In this document: one piece after another, positions 7,504 to 15,857 of the stretch
How the letters are laid out: each line of letters starts with the position of its first letter
How positions within the stretch are numbered: position 1 is the first letter of the stretch
NCBI GenBank assembly: GCA_030602715.1
Contig: JAUVZD010000007.1
Coordinates: 1 to 64,000, forward strand
Reading direction: 5' to 3'
Length of the DNA: 64,000 bases
DNA from: Candidatus Coatesiibacteriota bacterium
Lineage (GTDB): Bacteria > RBG-13-66-14 > B26-G2 > JAUVZD01
Notes under the pieces: model-generated
Database searches by the model: none
The model's input: the letters and a program-made list of their open reading frames with translations, nothing else
Told to the model about the DNA's origin: nothing
Position numbers and translations under genes: made by a program

Positions 7504-9555
7504 TCATCTGACCCGACCCTTGAATTTGGAAACCAGTTTATCCACCAATTTCCGATGGAGCTCGTTTACCTCCTCGTCGGTCAGGGTCCTCTCCTCGCTC
7601 TGATAGAGGAAGTTTATCCCCAGGCTTTTCTTACCCTTACCGACCTTCTTCCCGGTGAACAGATCAAACAGGCGCACTTCCCGGAGGAGTTCTCCGCCCT
7701 CTTTACGAGCAAAGGCTAATATCTCACCTGCAGAAACCCCCTCATCAACCAACAGGGCTAAATCCCTCTCCACCGCTGGAAACTGTGGGACCGGCTGATA
7801 GATGCGCACCTCCCGGGCGCAATCCATAAGGGGGATTATCTCCAACTCCGTCAGGAATACGGGATTTTCCAGGTCGTATGCCCGGGCTACATCTGAAGCC
7901 ACCTGTCCCATATACCCGAAGCGCCTACCGGCGATGTAGAGTCCGGTTGCGGACTCTGCCCGGCAGTATAAATCTCCCTTCCCCTCAAAGGTGATATCCT
8001 TGGAGAGATTCAACTCGCTTGCCAAAAACTCAATGATCCCACTCAGGTCATAGGTATCCCCCAAAAACCCCTGGGGGAAGGACCAATGGCGGGGCACAAT
8101 CCGACCGGTCAGGGTAATTATCAGCTTCGTTCGCTCCACCAACTCCTCACCCTTCATAGTATAGGTGTTACCTATCTCAAATAAGGCTAAGTCCTCCACC
8201 TTGCGGTTGACATTGTGGCGCAGAACGGCGAGCATGGAGGGCACCATTGTGGGACGCATGACAGTGAACTCCTCGCTCAATGGATTCTCCACATATATCA
8301 AGCTCTCTCCCTCAGGAAGCGTATAACCGCATCTATCCAGCTCACGGCGGTTGGTAAAACTCAAAGTAGCGGTCTCAAAGAGACCGGCAGATGTGAGCGC
8401 ATCCCGCAGGCGGCGCTGGAAGATATACATCGGTGCGTGTTTGGGCGCCCGGAAGGTGCCCGACGGGAAGCTCTCCGGAATCTTATCATATCCAGCCAGG
8501 CGAGCCACCTCCTCTGCCAGGTCGGCTTCATCCTTCAAGTCGGGGCGAAAATCGGGCACCTCAAAGGTCAATGCATCGCCCTTCCTGGATAGCAGAGGAA
8601 TTCCAATGCCGGCAAGTTTGGAGATCACTTCATCCCAGTTCAGCTCCATCCCCAAAAAATTCTGCACTCCCGCTGGATCCAAGGAGATACTTCTGGAAGC
8701 CGGTGCCTCTCCAAGGTCCGCATAACCCCTGACCACCTTAGCCGAACCCGACTCATGGAGAAGCCAACAAGCCCTGAGAGACCCGTCCATGGCACTACTG
8801 TAGCCCACGCCCCGCTCAAAACGATAGGAGGAGTCGGAGACCACCCCATATCTTCTTGAAGTTCTGCGCACGATCGCCGGATTGAAGGAGGCGCTCTCCA
8901 GAATCATCCTCCTGGTCTTCTCGCTGATCTCGCTTTCCCGTCCTCCCATCACCCCGGCCAAAGCGACCGGCTTCTCTCTATCGGCGATGACCAAGTCATC
9001 CGAACACAAGGAGAGCTCCCGCTCCTCAATAAGCAGAATCCGCTCCCCCTCCTCCGCTCGGCGAACGATTATCTCCCCCCCAGCCAGCATATCCATATCA
9101 AAGGCGTGCAGGGGCTGACCCATCTCCACCAAGACATAGTTGGTGATATCCACGATGTTGTTGATGGGGCGCAGTCCACAAGCCTCCAGACGCATCTGCA
9201 TCCACACAGGCGAGGGTTCCAACTTTTCCACCTCAAGAACGATACCGGTATACCGGGGACAGAGGTCGTAGTCCTCAACGGTCACCTTGGGTGACTCACC
9301 CTTGGGCATTTGCAGTAATTGGGGAGACTCCATAGGCAAGCCATAGTGAACGCTTATCTCCCTGGCGATGCCCAATACGGAGACGCAATCGCCCCTATTG
9401 GGGGTGATCTGGACATCCAATATGTGGTCATCCTCCCCCCAGGGCTCAAGCCCCTCCACCTCCAAGCCGAGCATGGTCAGGTCATCCGCCAATTGTTCTG
9501 CAGATACCTCAAAGGGGACGACATCCCTAAGCCACTTATAGCTCACCTTCATCAC
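7504..9555 (-). CDS. pheT: Phenylalanyl-tRNA synthetase beta subunit, short form
   Basis: A 683-residue beta subunit of the alpha2-beta2 enzyme that charges tRNA-Phe. The N-terminal start (VSYKWLRDVVPFE, LTMLGLEVEGLEPWG) runs straight into DVQITPNRGDCVSVLGIARE, so the roughly 110-residue EMAP/OB-fold tRNA-binding (B2) domain that normally sits between these segments is missing; most bacterial PheT proteins are near 800 residues. The B3/B4 region, B5 domain and C-terminal ferredoxin-fold anticodon-binding domain (QFPAVERDLALLV to the end) are present. It starts directly after the pheS stop: GTG at 9555 or, as likely, ATG at 9552. The two subunits are surely co-translated. Confidence 0.95.
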   Translation of the reverse strand: MMKVSYKWLRDVVPFEVSAEQLADDLTMLGLEVEGLEPWGEDDHILDVQITPNRGDCVSVLGIAREISVHYGLPMESPQLLQMPKGESPKVTVEDYDLCPRYTGIVLEVEKLEPSPVWMQMRLEACGLRPINNIVDITNYVLVEMGQPLHAFDMDMLAGGEIIVRRAEEGERILLIEERELSLCSDDLVIADREKPVALAGVMGGRESEISEKTRRMILESASFNPAIVRRTSRRYGVVSDSSYRFERGVGYSSAMDGSLRACWLLHESGSAKVVRGYADLGEAPASRSISLDPAGVQNFLGMELNWDEVISKLAGIGIPLLSRKGDALTFEVPDFRPDLKDEADLAEEVARLAGYDKIPESFPSGTFRAPKHAPMYIFQRRLRDALTSAGLFETATLSFTNRRELDRCGYTLPEGESLIYVENPLSEEFTVMRPTMVPSMLAVLRHNVNRKVEDLALFEIGNTYTMKGEELVERTKLIITLTGRIVPRHWSFPQGFLGDTYDLSGIIEFLASELNLSKDITFEGKGDLYCRAESATGLYIAGRRFGYMGQVASDVARAYDLENPVFLTELEIIPLMDCAREVRIYQPVPQFPAVERDLALLVDEGVSAGEILAFARKEGGELLREVRLFDLFTGKKVGKGKKSLGINFLYQSEERTLTDEEVNELHRKLVDKLVSKFKGRVR

Positions 9556-10593
9556 TCACACCCCCGCAAGGAAACGCAGGTCATTCTCAAATAAAAGGCG
9601 CAAATCACCAATCTTGCACATCATCATTGCCAGACGGTCTATGCCCAAACCGAAGGCTAAGCCGGTGACATCATATTTGTCATACCCCACCGCCTGAAAG
9701 ACCTCCTGATGGACCATACCCGCCCCGCCAATCTCAATCCGTCCCTTCTGTCCACAGGTGGAACAGCCGGCGCCTTCGCAGTTGACGCAGACGATATCAA
9801 ACTCCGCCGAGGGCTCGGTGAAGGGGAAGAAGCTGGGCCTGAGGTTCACTTTTGCTCCCGCACCGTAGAGCTGTTTTGCCATCTCGGCAAGTAGCCCCTT
9901 CAGGTCGCTCATCCGCACCATCTTATCAACCAGCAGTCCCTCTATCTGGTGAAAGACGGGGGAGTGGGAGGCATCCACCACATCAGCCCTGAAGACTCGT
10001 CCCGGGCAGACCATCCTGATGGGAGGCTGGTGCTCAAGCATGTAGCGAATTTGCACCGGGCTGGTGTGGGTGCGGAAGACGCCACCCCCCTTGACATAGA
10101 GCGTATCCTGCATGTCCCGGGCTGGATGGTCGGGGGGGAAGTTCAGACACTCAAAGTTGTAATATTCGCTCTCCACCTCCGGTCCCAGAGCCACCTCAAA
10201 GCCCATACCGTGGAAGATATCCACCAACTGATCGGTTACCCTGTTAATCAGATGAGCCCGTCCGACCCTGGGTCTGCGCCCGGGAAGGGTGAGGTCAGGG
10301 ACCACCTCAACCGCTTTTACCTCGGAAAGCGCCTCCTTTCTGGCGGAGATAGCCTCCTCAATCTGAGCCTTTACCTGGTTAACCAGCTTACCTATCTCCG
10401 GGCGCTCCTCAGCGGGAAGTTTCCCCATAGAGCGCATGATAACGGTAAGCTCGCCGTCCTTGCGTCCCAGAACCCGCACCCGCACCTCCTCCAGAGCGGA
10501 AATATCCTGCGCCCCCGAGACCTCTTCGGCGGTTCTCTCCAACAGTGCCAACAGCTTCTCCCTCATAGCAATTCCTTCTGGATATTCTACCAA
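9556..10593 (-). CDS. pheS: Phenylalanyl-tRNA synthetase alpha subunit
   Basis: A 345-residue class II catalytic subunit. It has an N-terminal coiled-coil arm for tRNA-Phe, then the family motifs HPARDMQDTLYV, RTHTSPVQIRYM and GLAFGLGIDRLAM (motif 3). A CxxC...CxxC insert (CVNCEGAGCSTC), seen in many bacterial forms, precedes GAGMVHQEV. The start may be the internal ATG at 10566 (MREKLLALL) rather than 10593. It precedes pheT with no gap and follows a hairpin terminator after rplT that may attenuate readthrough from the ribosomal-protein genes. Confidence 0.96.
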   Translation of the reverse strand: MVEYPEGIAMREKLLALLERTAEEVSGAQDISALEEVRVRVLGRKDGELTVIMRSMGKLPAEERPEIGKLVNQVKAQIEEAISARKEALSEVKAVEVVPDLTLPGRRPRVGRAHLINRVTDQLVDIFHGMGFEVALGPEVESEYYNFECLNFPPDHPARDMQDTLYVKGGGVFRTHTSPVQIRYMLEHQPPIRMVCPGRVFRADVVDASHSPVFHQIEGLLVDKMVRMSDLKGLLAEMAKQLYGAGAKVNLRPSFFPFTEPSAEFDIVCVNCEGAGCSTCGQKGRIEIGGAGMVHQEVFQAVGYDKYDVTGLAFGLGIDRLAMMMCKIGDLRLLFENDLRFLAGV

Positions 10594-10610
10594 AAAGTAA
10601 GGGTTTATAC

Positions 10611-10636
10611 AAAAAACCCCCGTCAGTTGACGGGGG
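10611..10636 (-). terminator. Rho-independent terminator between rplT and pheS
   Basis: A nine-pair perfect stem (CCCCCGTCA with TGACGGGGG) and two-base loop, followed on the minus strand by TTTTTT. It ends the infC-rpmI-rplT unit or acts as a leader attenuator for pheST; no leader peptide was seen. Confidence 0.8.
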
Positions 10637-10653
10637 AGGGTTTTCGTAACAAG

Positions 10654-11013
10654 CTAGCTGACCAAAGCCTCTTTAGCCCTCCTGGCGATATCGCTAAAGA
10701 CCTGGGGCTGGTTGACCGCAAGCTCAGCCAGCACTTTCCGGTCCACATCTATCTTGGCTTTAGAAAGACCGTTGATGAACTGGCTATAGGAGAGCCCCTC
10801 CAGTCGGGCGGCGGCATTTATGCGGATAATCCACAGCCGACGCAGGAGCCTCCTGCGCATGCGCCGGTGGGCGTAGGCGTGCTGTCTGGCTCTGCGGGTG
10901 GCGTCCATGGCTGTGCGATAAAGCTTGCTCCTTCCACCTCGGAACCCCCGAGCCTCCTTCATTATCTTCTTCTTACGGGCATGGCGAGCAACTGCATGTT
11001 TCGTTCGGGGCAC
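10654..11013 (-). CDS. rplT: 50S ribosomal protein L20
   Basis: A 119-residue basic protein beginning PRTKHAVARHARKKK with the family's GFRGGRSKL, LWIIRINAAAR and FINGLSKA segments. The start is taken as GTG at 11013 because it gives the normal length and has AAGGAG six bases upstream; an in-frame ATG farther out adds 14 unlikely residues. L20 binds 23S rRNA early in 50S assembly, and in many bacteria also represses its own infC-rpmI-rplT operon, which is intact here. Confidence 0.96.
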   Translation of the reverse strand: MPRTKHAVARHARKKKIMKEARGFRGGRSKLYRTAMDATRRARQHAYAHRRMRRRLLRRLWIIRINAAARLEGLSYSQFINGLSKAKIDVDRKVLAELAVNQPQVFSDIARRAKEALVS

Positions 11014-11070
11014 TTTCAACTCCTTAATTAAAGCAAGAATATATCCACACCCCACTGAGGGTCAAAGCCT

Positions 11071-11265
11071 TTAGTAGGGCATCAACTTCTTCAGGCGCTT
11101 CTCATCGGTCGGATGGACAAGGGTGGATTTGCGCAGACGACGCTTGCGGGCTGGCGACTTTTTGGTCAGCAAGTGGTTGGCGTAGGCGCGACTGCGCTTG
11201 TATTTACCTTTTGCGGTCCGCTTGAACCGTTTGGCGGCGCTCTTGTTGGTCTTCATCTTGGGCAT
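11071..11265 (-). CDS. rpmI: 50S ribosomal protein L35
   Basis: A 64-residue highly basic protein starting [14 protein letters not shown] and ending KLMPY, matching the family over its whole length. A second ATG lies one codon upstream (11268). It sits between infC and rplT in the conserved order. Confidence 0.96.
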   Translation of the reverse strand: MPKMKTNKSAAKRFKRTAKGKYKRSRAYANHLLTKKSPARKRRLRKSTLVHPTDEKRLKKLMPY

Positions 11266-11360
11266 CATTCCCCATCCTATTAATGGCTGTGCTCTCGTGC
11301 AAAAAAATAACTATAACAAAAAAAACCGGAAAGAAAAGGAAAAAAGAAACAGCTTGTACT

Positions 11361-11915
11361 TTATGAATCCTCCGCTTTTTCCTTCTTTGTACCCTTCTCA
11401 AGCTTGGTAGAGAGGAGCAAAGTCATATTTCTCCCTTCCATCTTCATCGGCTGTTCCACCACGGCGATATCGGCAAGGTCCTCGGTTATCCGCTCTATAA
11501 TCCCCTGACCCAGGTCCTTATGGCTCATCTCCCGACCCCGAAAACGGACGGTTACCTTTACCTTGTAACCGCTGTTGATAAAACGGGTGATATGCTTTAA
11601 CTTGAACTGATAATCGTGCTCCTCGGTCTTGGGGCGCAGTTTTATCTCCTTTATGGATGTCGGTTTCGCACCCTTGCGCTGTTCTTTCGCCCGCTTGGAC
11701 AGTTGATACTTATACTTCCCGTAGTCCATAATCCGGCAGACCGTCGGTTTTGCCTCCGGAGCCACCTCCACTAAATCCAACCCCCGTTCGTATGCAATCT
11801 CCAGAGCCTCCCGGGGATGCATTATGCCCAATTGGGCTCCATCCTCGCCAATCACCCGCACCTTTGATGCACGAATTCTCTCGTTAACCCGCGGAGTTTT
11901 CTCTATTTCTGCCAC
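11361..11915 (-). CDS. infC: Translation initiation factor IF-3
   Basis: A 184-residue two-domain protein: the N-domain with VNERIRASKVRVIGEDG and ALEIAYERGLDLVEVAP, and the C-domain with KEIKLRPKTEEHDYQFK and VKVTVRFRGREMSH. IF-3 keeps the 30S subunit free and checks the initiator codon. The start is GTG with GAGAGAGG just upstream, not the rare AUU used for autoregulation in enterobacteria. It is the first gene of the infC-rpmI-rplT block and follows a methyltransferase gene. Confidence 0.96.
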   Translation of the reverse strand: MAEIEKTPRVNERIRASKVRVIGEDGAQLGIMHPREALEIAYERGLDLVEVAPEAKPTVCRIMDYGKYKYQLSKRAKEQRKGAKPTSIKEIKLRPKTEEHDYQFKLKHITRFINSGYKVKVTVRFRGREMSHKDLGQGIIERITEDLADIAVVEQPMKMEGRNMTLLLSTKLEKGTKKEKAEDS

Positions 11916-11958
11916 CTCTCTCTAAACGAAAAAACTATAGAATAAGTCCGCCTGAAAA

Positions 11959-12741
11959 TCAAGCCTTTCTTGCTACAAAAATCAGTTGCGGACAACCCTC
12001 GGCTAAAGGGGACTTATCGTAATCTCCGTATTCCTCCTCAACGACAAATCCGCAGTTTTTTAGAAGTATATGAAGCTCGTTGTAGAAGAGATAGCGCAAC
12101 TGGAAGTGGACCAGATGGCGCTCAAATTTGTTTCCCCCTTCAATGACATCGTAGATAAAATCAACATCCAGCAACTGCTTGAAGGGCTGGAAGGTGGAGA
12201 CGGAGAACCTGGATAGAGTCAACCCCCTCTCCTCGTCGTGGTAGGTGAAGTCGTGGGTCAGCGCCCCCTGCTTGGCGGAGGTGATGTAATCCAGATTGGG
12301 ATTGAAGACCGCAATACAAAGCCGACCTTCGTCTTGCAGATGTTTATGAGCGGTGCGCAGGGTGCTCTCCTGGTCCTCCAGGGTCAGGCTGTGGTAGAAG
12401 GTGTTGAAAGCGATAAAGATGAAGCGGAATTCCTCATCCAACGAATAGTCCTGAAAATCGCCATGCACCAGAGAGACCCGCTTAACCTCCTCGGCAGGTT
12501 TGGTGGCAAGCTTCTCCTTCAGGATGTTCAACATCCCCGAAGAGATGTCCAGCCCTGTAATTTTGTAGCCCGCTTCCGCAAGCGGCAGGAGCAGTCTGCC
12601 GGTGCCACAACCCAACTCCAGGATGGGGTCACCGAAGCGCTCCGCCATCTCCAGGAAGAAGTCTATATCCCTGGTCAGAGGATAGCTCAGGTCGTAATAT
12701 TGAGCCAGGGTATCCAGGTAACTCTCCAAATCTTCCTTCAT
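11959..12741 (-). CDS. Class I SAM-dependent methyltransferase
   Basis: A 260-residue Rossmann-fold protein with motif I ELGCGTG at residues 42-48, then GLDISSGML and a VHGDFQDY acidic loop. The fold points to small-molecule or protein methylation; the substrate cannot be read from sequence. It is inserted between thrS and infC, which are usually adjacent, with 44- and 43-base gaps, so it is probably co-transcribed with translation genes. A link to translation is only positional. Confidence 0.85.
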   Translation of the reverse strand: MKEDLESYLDTLAQYYDLSYPLTRDIDFFLEMAERFGDPILELGCGTGRLLLPLAEAGYKITGLDISSGMLNILKEKLATKPAEEVKRVSLVHGDFQDYSLDEEFRFIFIAFNTFYHSLTLEDQESTLRTAHKHLQDEGRLCIAVFNPNLDYITSAKQGALTHDFTYHDEERGLTLSRFSVSTFQPFKQLLDVDFIYDVIEGGNKFERHLVHFQLRYLFYNELHILLKNCGFVVEEEYGDYDKSPLAEGCPQLIFVARKA

Positions 12742-12785
12742 CTCAACTCACCAATCTAATGAGGATAAAAACAGTCTTTCCATCA

Positions 12786-14720
12786 TCAGCTTACGGTCGG
12801 TAGAGCCTTCTCCTCAACCTCCCTCTGCATTCGGGCTACGAGCTCATCCACGCTCATAAAACCCAGATCGCCAGCTCCCCGCACCCGCACGGAAACTCCA
12901 TCACCCTCCACCTCTTTCTTCCCCACCACCAGAAGATAGGGAACCTTGAGCATCTCCCCATCTCTCACCTTTGCCCCCAACCTATCGGAGCTCTCGTCAA
13001 CCTCCACCCGCAAGCCTTCATTCTCCATTCTGCCAGCCACCTGACGGGAATAGTCCAGTTGTTGGTCGGTGATGGGCAAGAGGCGAGCCTGCACCGGGGA
13101 GAGCCACAGGGGGAAATCCCCACCATAATGCTCTATTAAAGAGCCTATAAAGCGCTCCATTGAGCCCAAGATAGCCCGATGGACGATATAGGGCGCCTTT
13201 CTGGTGCCGTCGCTGGCAACATATTCCATGCCGAAGCGGGGTCCCAGATTGAAATCAAACTGCACGGTGGTAGCCTGCCACAATCGCCCCAGGCAGTCCA
13301 TCAGCTTGATATCTATCTTGGGTCCGTAGAACACCGCCTCGCCTTCCATACGAGTATATTCCATTCCCAACTGGTCCAGCACCTCCACCAGCGAAGCCTC
13401 TGCAACCTGCCACATCTCATCACTGCCGGCATACTTGTCCACCTGATTGGGGTCGCGCACGGAGAGCTCAACCCTGTAATCGGGAAACCCGAAGTCCTTG
13501 AAGAATATCAGCGCCAGTTCCACCACACCCCGCACTTCATCCAACAACTGTTCCTTGGTGCAGAAGATGTGGGCATCGTCTATAGTGAAGCCCCGCACCC
13601 GAAGAAGACCGCGCAGGGTGCCGGAGCGCTCATTGCGATATACCGTGCCCAGCTCAGCCAGGCGCAGGGGTAGGTTGCGGTAAGAGCGCACCTCCGACTG
13701 GTAGATGATGATGTGGCCGGGGCAGTTCATCGGTCTGAGCACATACTCCTGCTCGTCCACATCCATGGTGTACATATTCTCGCGGTAAAATTGGAAGTGA
13801 CCCGAGGTGTGGAAAAGCTCTCCTCGCAAGATGTGAGGCGTTTTCAGAAGTTGATAGCCTTTTTCCAGGTGCTTCTCATACCAGTATTGCTCAATGAGAT
13901 AGCGTAACATCGCTCCCTTGGGCTTCCAGAGAGCCAACCCGGCGCCAGCCTCCTCGGAGAACATGAAAAGTCCCAGACGCTGACCCAAAACGCGATGGTC
14001 TCTGCGCTTAGCCTCCTCCAGTTTCTCCAGGTGACTCTCTAACTCCCGGGCACTGCGGAAGGCTATGCCGTAGATGCGGGAGAGCATGGGGTTGCGCTCA
14101 TCGCCCTTCCAGTAAGCCCCTGCCACCGACAGCAGTTTGAAATGTTTCAACTGCCCGCTTGAGGACAGATGCGGTCCCCGGCACAGGTCCACGAACTCGT
14201 CGCCCAGGTAATAGACGCTCACACGCTCATCCGGACCCATCTCAGCCAGAAGTTCAACTTTCAACTGCTCGCCCCTCTCCTTGAAGAGCTCTACGACATC
14301 CTTTTGGGACAGTTCTTCTCTGCGGAAGGGCACATCTTCGGAGACTATCTTTTTCATCTCCGCCTCAATGGCGACTAAATCCTCCTCGGTAAAGGGCTCA
14401 TCCACCAGAAAATCGTAGTAGAAGCCGTCGGATATTGCCGGACCTATGCCCAACTGCGCCTGCGGAAAGAGCCTTTTTACCGCTGTAGCCAGAAGATGGG
14501 CGGCGGAATGCCAGAAGACCTCCATCCCCTCCGGGGTGCCATAGCTCACGAAACCGACCTCATCAATCCCCTCAGGAATCTCCAAATAGAGGTCAAAGAG
14601 CTCCTCTCCCGCCCGGCAGGCGACAGCATCTTTTTCGTCCACCTTTTCCGCCAGGGTGGTGAAGGTGCAGCTTCTCTCCAGGGAGACCTTGCCGTGTTCA
14701 CGGACCGTAATTGAACGCAT
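12786..14720 (-). CDS. thrS: Threonyl-tRNA synthetase
   Basis: A 644-residue full-length class II synthetase: N-terminal TGS domain, editing (SAD) domain with HSAAHLLA and CRGPHL zinc-site motifs, catalytic core with MNCPGH and RVRGFTIDDAHIF, and the C-terminal anticodon domain (SPVQARLLPI, VGKKEVE). It attaches threonine to tRNA-Thr and clears mis-attached serine. AAGGAGGTG lies five bases before the ATG. A strong terminator hairpin 60 bases upstream separates it from tRNA-Val; no T-box sequence is seen. Confidence 0.97.
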   Translation of the reverse strand: MRSITVREHGKVSLERSCTFTTLAEKVDEKDAVACRAGEELFDLYLEIPEGIDEVGFVSYGTPEGMEVFWHSAAHLLATAVKRLFPQAQLGIGPAISDGFYYDFLVDEPFTEEDLVAIEAEMKKIVSEDVPFRREELSQKDVVELFKERGEQLKVELLAEMGPDERVSVYYLGDEFVDLCRGPHLSSSGQLKHFKLLSVAGAYWKGDERNPMLSRIYGIAFRSARELESHLEKLEEAKRRDHRVLGQRLGLFMFSEEAGAGLALWKPKGAMLRYLIEQYWYEKHLEKGYQLLKTPHILRGELFHTSGHFQFYRENMYTMDVDEQEYVLRPMNCPGHIIIYQSEVRSYRNLPLRLAELGTVYRNERSGTLRGLLRVRGFTIDDAHIFCTKEQLLDEVRGVVELALIFFKDFGFPDYRVELSVRDPNQVDKYAGSDEMWQVAEASLVEVLDQLGMEYTRMEGEAVFYGPKIDIKLMDCLGRLWQATTVQFDFNLGPRFGMEYVASDGTRKAPYIVHRAILGSMERFIGSLIEHYGGDFPLWLSPVQARLLPITDQQLDYSRQVAGRMENEGLRVEVDESSDRLGAKVRDGEMLKVPYLLVVGKKEVEGDGVSVRVRGAGDLGFMSVDELVARMQREVEEKALPTVS

Positions 14721-14780
14721 CGCTACACCTCCTTATCGGTTGGATAGATTACATCCTTTCTTTCGAGCCCATCTTCCTTG

Positions 14781-14804
14781 AAAAAAACCTCCCTCGATGG
14801 GAGG
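14781..14804 (-). terminator. Rho-independent terminator between tRNA-Val and thrS
   Basis: Minus-strand stem CCTCCC/GGGAGG with a five-base loop followed by seven T. It would end the tRNA transcript, or act as a thrS leader attenuator if transcription begins at the tRNA promoter. Confidence 0.8.
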
Positions 14805-14904
14805 TAGATATTCTTTCCCTGTCGAGTGCTTTCAGGTTAGGAGAAAAAAAGTTCGTGTATAAGTCATCGTCGTGCCCCATAGTCAGTTGATAAGAAAGTC
14901 CTTT

Positions 14905-14978
14905 TGGGCGATGCTGGACTTGAACCAGCGACCTCTTGCATGTCAAGCAAGCACTCTAGCCACCTGAGCTAATCGCCC
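14905..14978 (-). tRNA. tRNA-Val(GAC)
   Basis: The minus strand folds as a full cloverleaf: acceptor GGGCGAT/ATCGCCC, D stem GCTC, anticodon stem CTTGC/GCAAG with loop TTGACAT (anticodon GAC), and T arm GCTGG-TTCAAGT-CCAGC. The discriminator is A. CCA is not encoded. It has its own strong promoter. Confidence 0.96.
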
Positions 14979-14990
14979 TGTTTGCAACAT

Positions 14991-15019
14991 ATATTATCAA
15001 CTCACCCCAGTGCTGTCAA
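14991..15019 (-). promoter_or_regulatory. Sigma-70 promoter for tRNA-Val
   Basis: Minus strand TTGACA (15019-15014), 17-base spacer, TAATAT (14996-14991), ending 13 bases before the tRNA. It is back-to-back with the plus-strand promoter at 15045. Confidence 0.8.
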
Positions 15020-15044
15020 GGATTTTCCCCACACTTTTATCCCC

Positions 15045-15073
15045 TTGACTTTGACCACCTACTGCCCTATCAT
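15045..15073 (+). promoter_or_regulatory. Sigma-70 promoter for the channel-like gene
   Basis: TTGACT, 17 bases, TATCAT, followed about 35 bases later by the TTG start at 15109, with an AAAGGAG ribosome site between. Confidence 0.7.
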
Positions 15074-15108
15074 CTAATAAATTCTTATAACATTTAAAAG
15101 GAGAAACA

Positions 15109-15795
15109 TTGCCCGACGCAAGTCCACCCCATGAAGAAGAAACCCTCCAAAAACGCAGAGAACTGGTAGAGGAGACCTACAACCGATTCCCCGAAGTCAA
15201 ACTTCCTAAACTCTCTCAGAACCTGAAGTCCCTGGTTGAGTTTTACAACCAGCAGGTCAAAGACAGGAAACTCACCGTCTCTTTGGGCTACTCCCTGCTC
15301 TCCCAAGACCTGATGTATATGAGCAAGCGGGCATCGGTCGATGGTCGCCGCCGCCTTGCCCGACTCCTCTTTGAGGAGAACCGCAAGATGCTCAAAAGAG
15401 CCCTCTCCGCCGAGCTTTCAGAGCGACCGTCACTCTCCCGGTGGCTTCGCCTGCTCCACCTGCGCTGGCACGGTATGGTCTCCGGCTACGGAACCCGCCC
15501 GGGAAGGCTCATTCTGACTATGTTTTTGGTGGTCTATTGGTGGGGCTTCTTCTTTATCGCAGCCAACTACCTGTCAATAGTGGGCAATTCCATGCTGGTG
15601 CTGGACACCAGCTATGCCTTCTCCATGTTCTCCTATCTATATTTCTCCCTGACCAACTTTCTCCCCCTCTCCGGCTCCACTCAAGTGGTGCCCCTGACCT
15701 TTGGTGGGCAGATGCTGGTGGTAACTGAGGCGGTCCTAGGCTACATCCTCACCGCCTATCTGATGGAGCTGATAGTGAGGCGGAGTAAATTCTAA
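15109..15795 (+). CDS. Two-TM ion-channel-like membrane protein without a K+ selectivity filter
   Basis: A 228-residue protein. Residues 1-130 are soluble and helical. Two membrane segments follow (about 134-157 and 199-223). Between them YFSLTNFLPLSGSTQVVPLTFGGQMLVV (173-206, abbreviated here by its landmarks YFSLT, VPLT, VVTEAVLG) mirrors the pore helix, filter and second helix of the two-TM channel family, but the TVGYG filter is replaced by FLPLSGS. The start is TTG with AAAGGAGAAACA upstream. It may be a channel with altered selectivity or a non-conducting relative. It precedes the cyclic-diphosphoglycerate gene set, which has its own promoter. Confidence 0.65.
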   Translation: MPDASPPHEEETLQKRRELVEETYNRFPEVKLPKLSQNLKSLVEFYNQQVKDRKLTVSLGYSLLSQDLMYMSKRASVDGRRRLARLLFEENRKMLKRALSAELSERPSLSRWLRLLHLRWHGMVSGYGTRPGRLILTMFLVVYWWGFFFIAANYLSIVGNSMLVLDTSYAFSMFSYLYFSLTNFLPLSGSTQVVPLTFGGQMLVVTEAVLGYILTAYLMELIVRRSKF

Positions 15796-15822
15796 CCGCC
15801 CACGGATTAACTAAAGGCAATA

Positions 15823-15851
15823 TTGACAAAATACGGAATTAGTAGTAAAAT
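15823..15851 (+). promoter_or_regulatory. Sigma-70 promoter, apparently leaderless
   Basis: TTGACA, 17-base spacer, TAAAAT ending at 15851. The usual start point, six or seven bases on, coincides with the ATG at 15858. No ribosome site precedes that ATG, so the message may be leaderless. Confidence 0.75.
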
Positions 15852-15857
15852 AAACCC

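Noticed and set aside
9949-11031. Long plus-strand open frame of 360 codons
   Set aside because: It lies antisense to pheS and rplT, which have full family motifs; it has no ribosome site and its composition is that of a shadow frame.
14721-14904. T-box leader before thrS
   Set aside because: No GGTGG-ACC-GCG type T-box sequence and no specifier loop; only a terminator hairpin is present.
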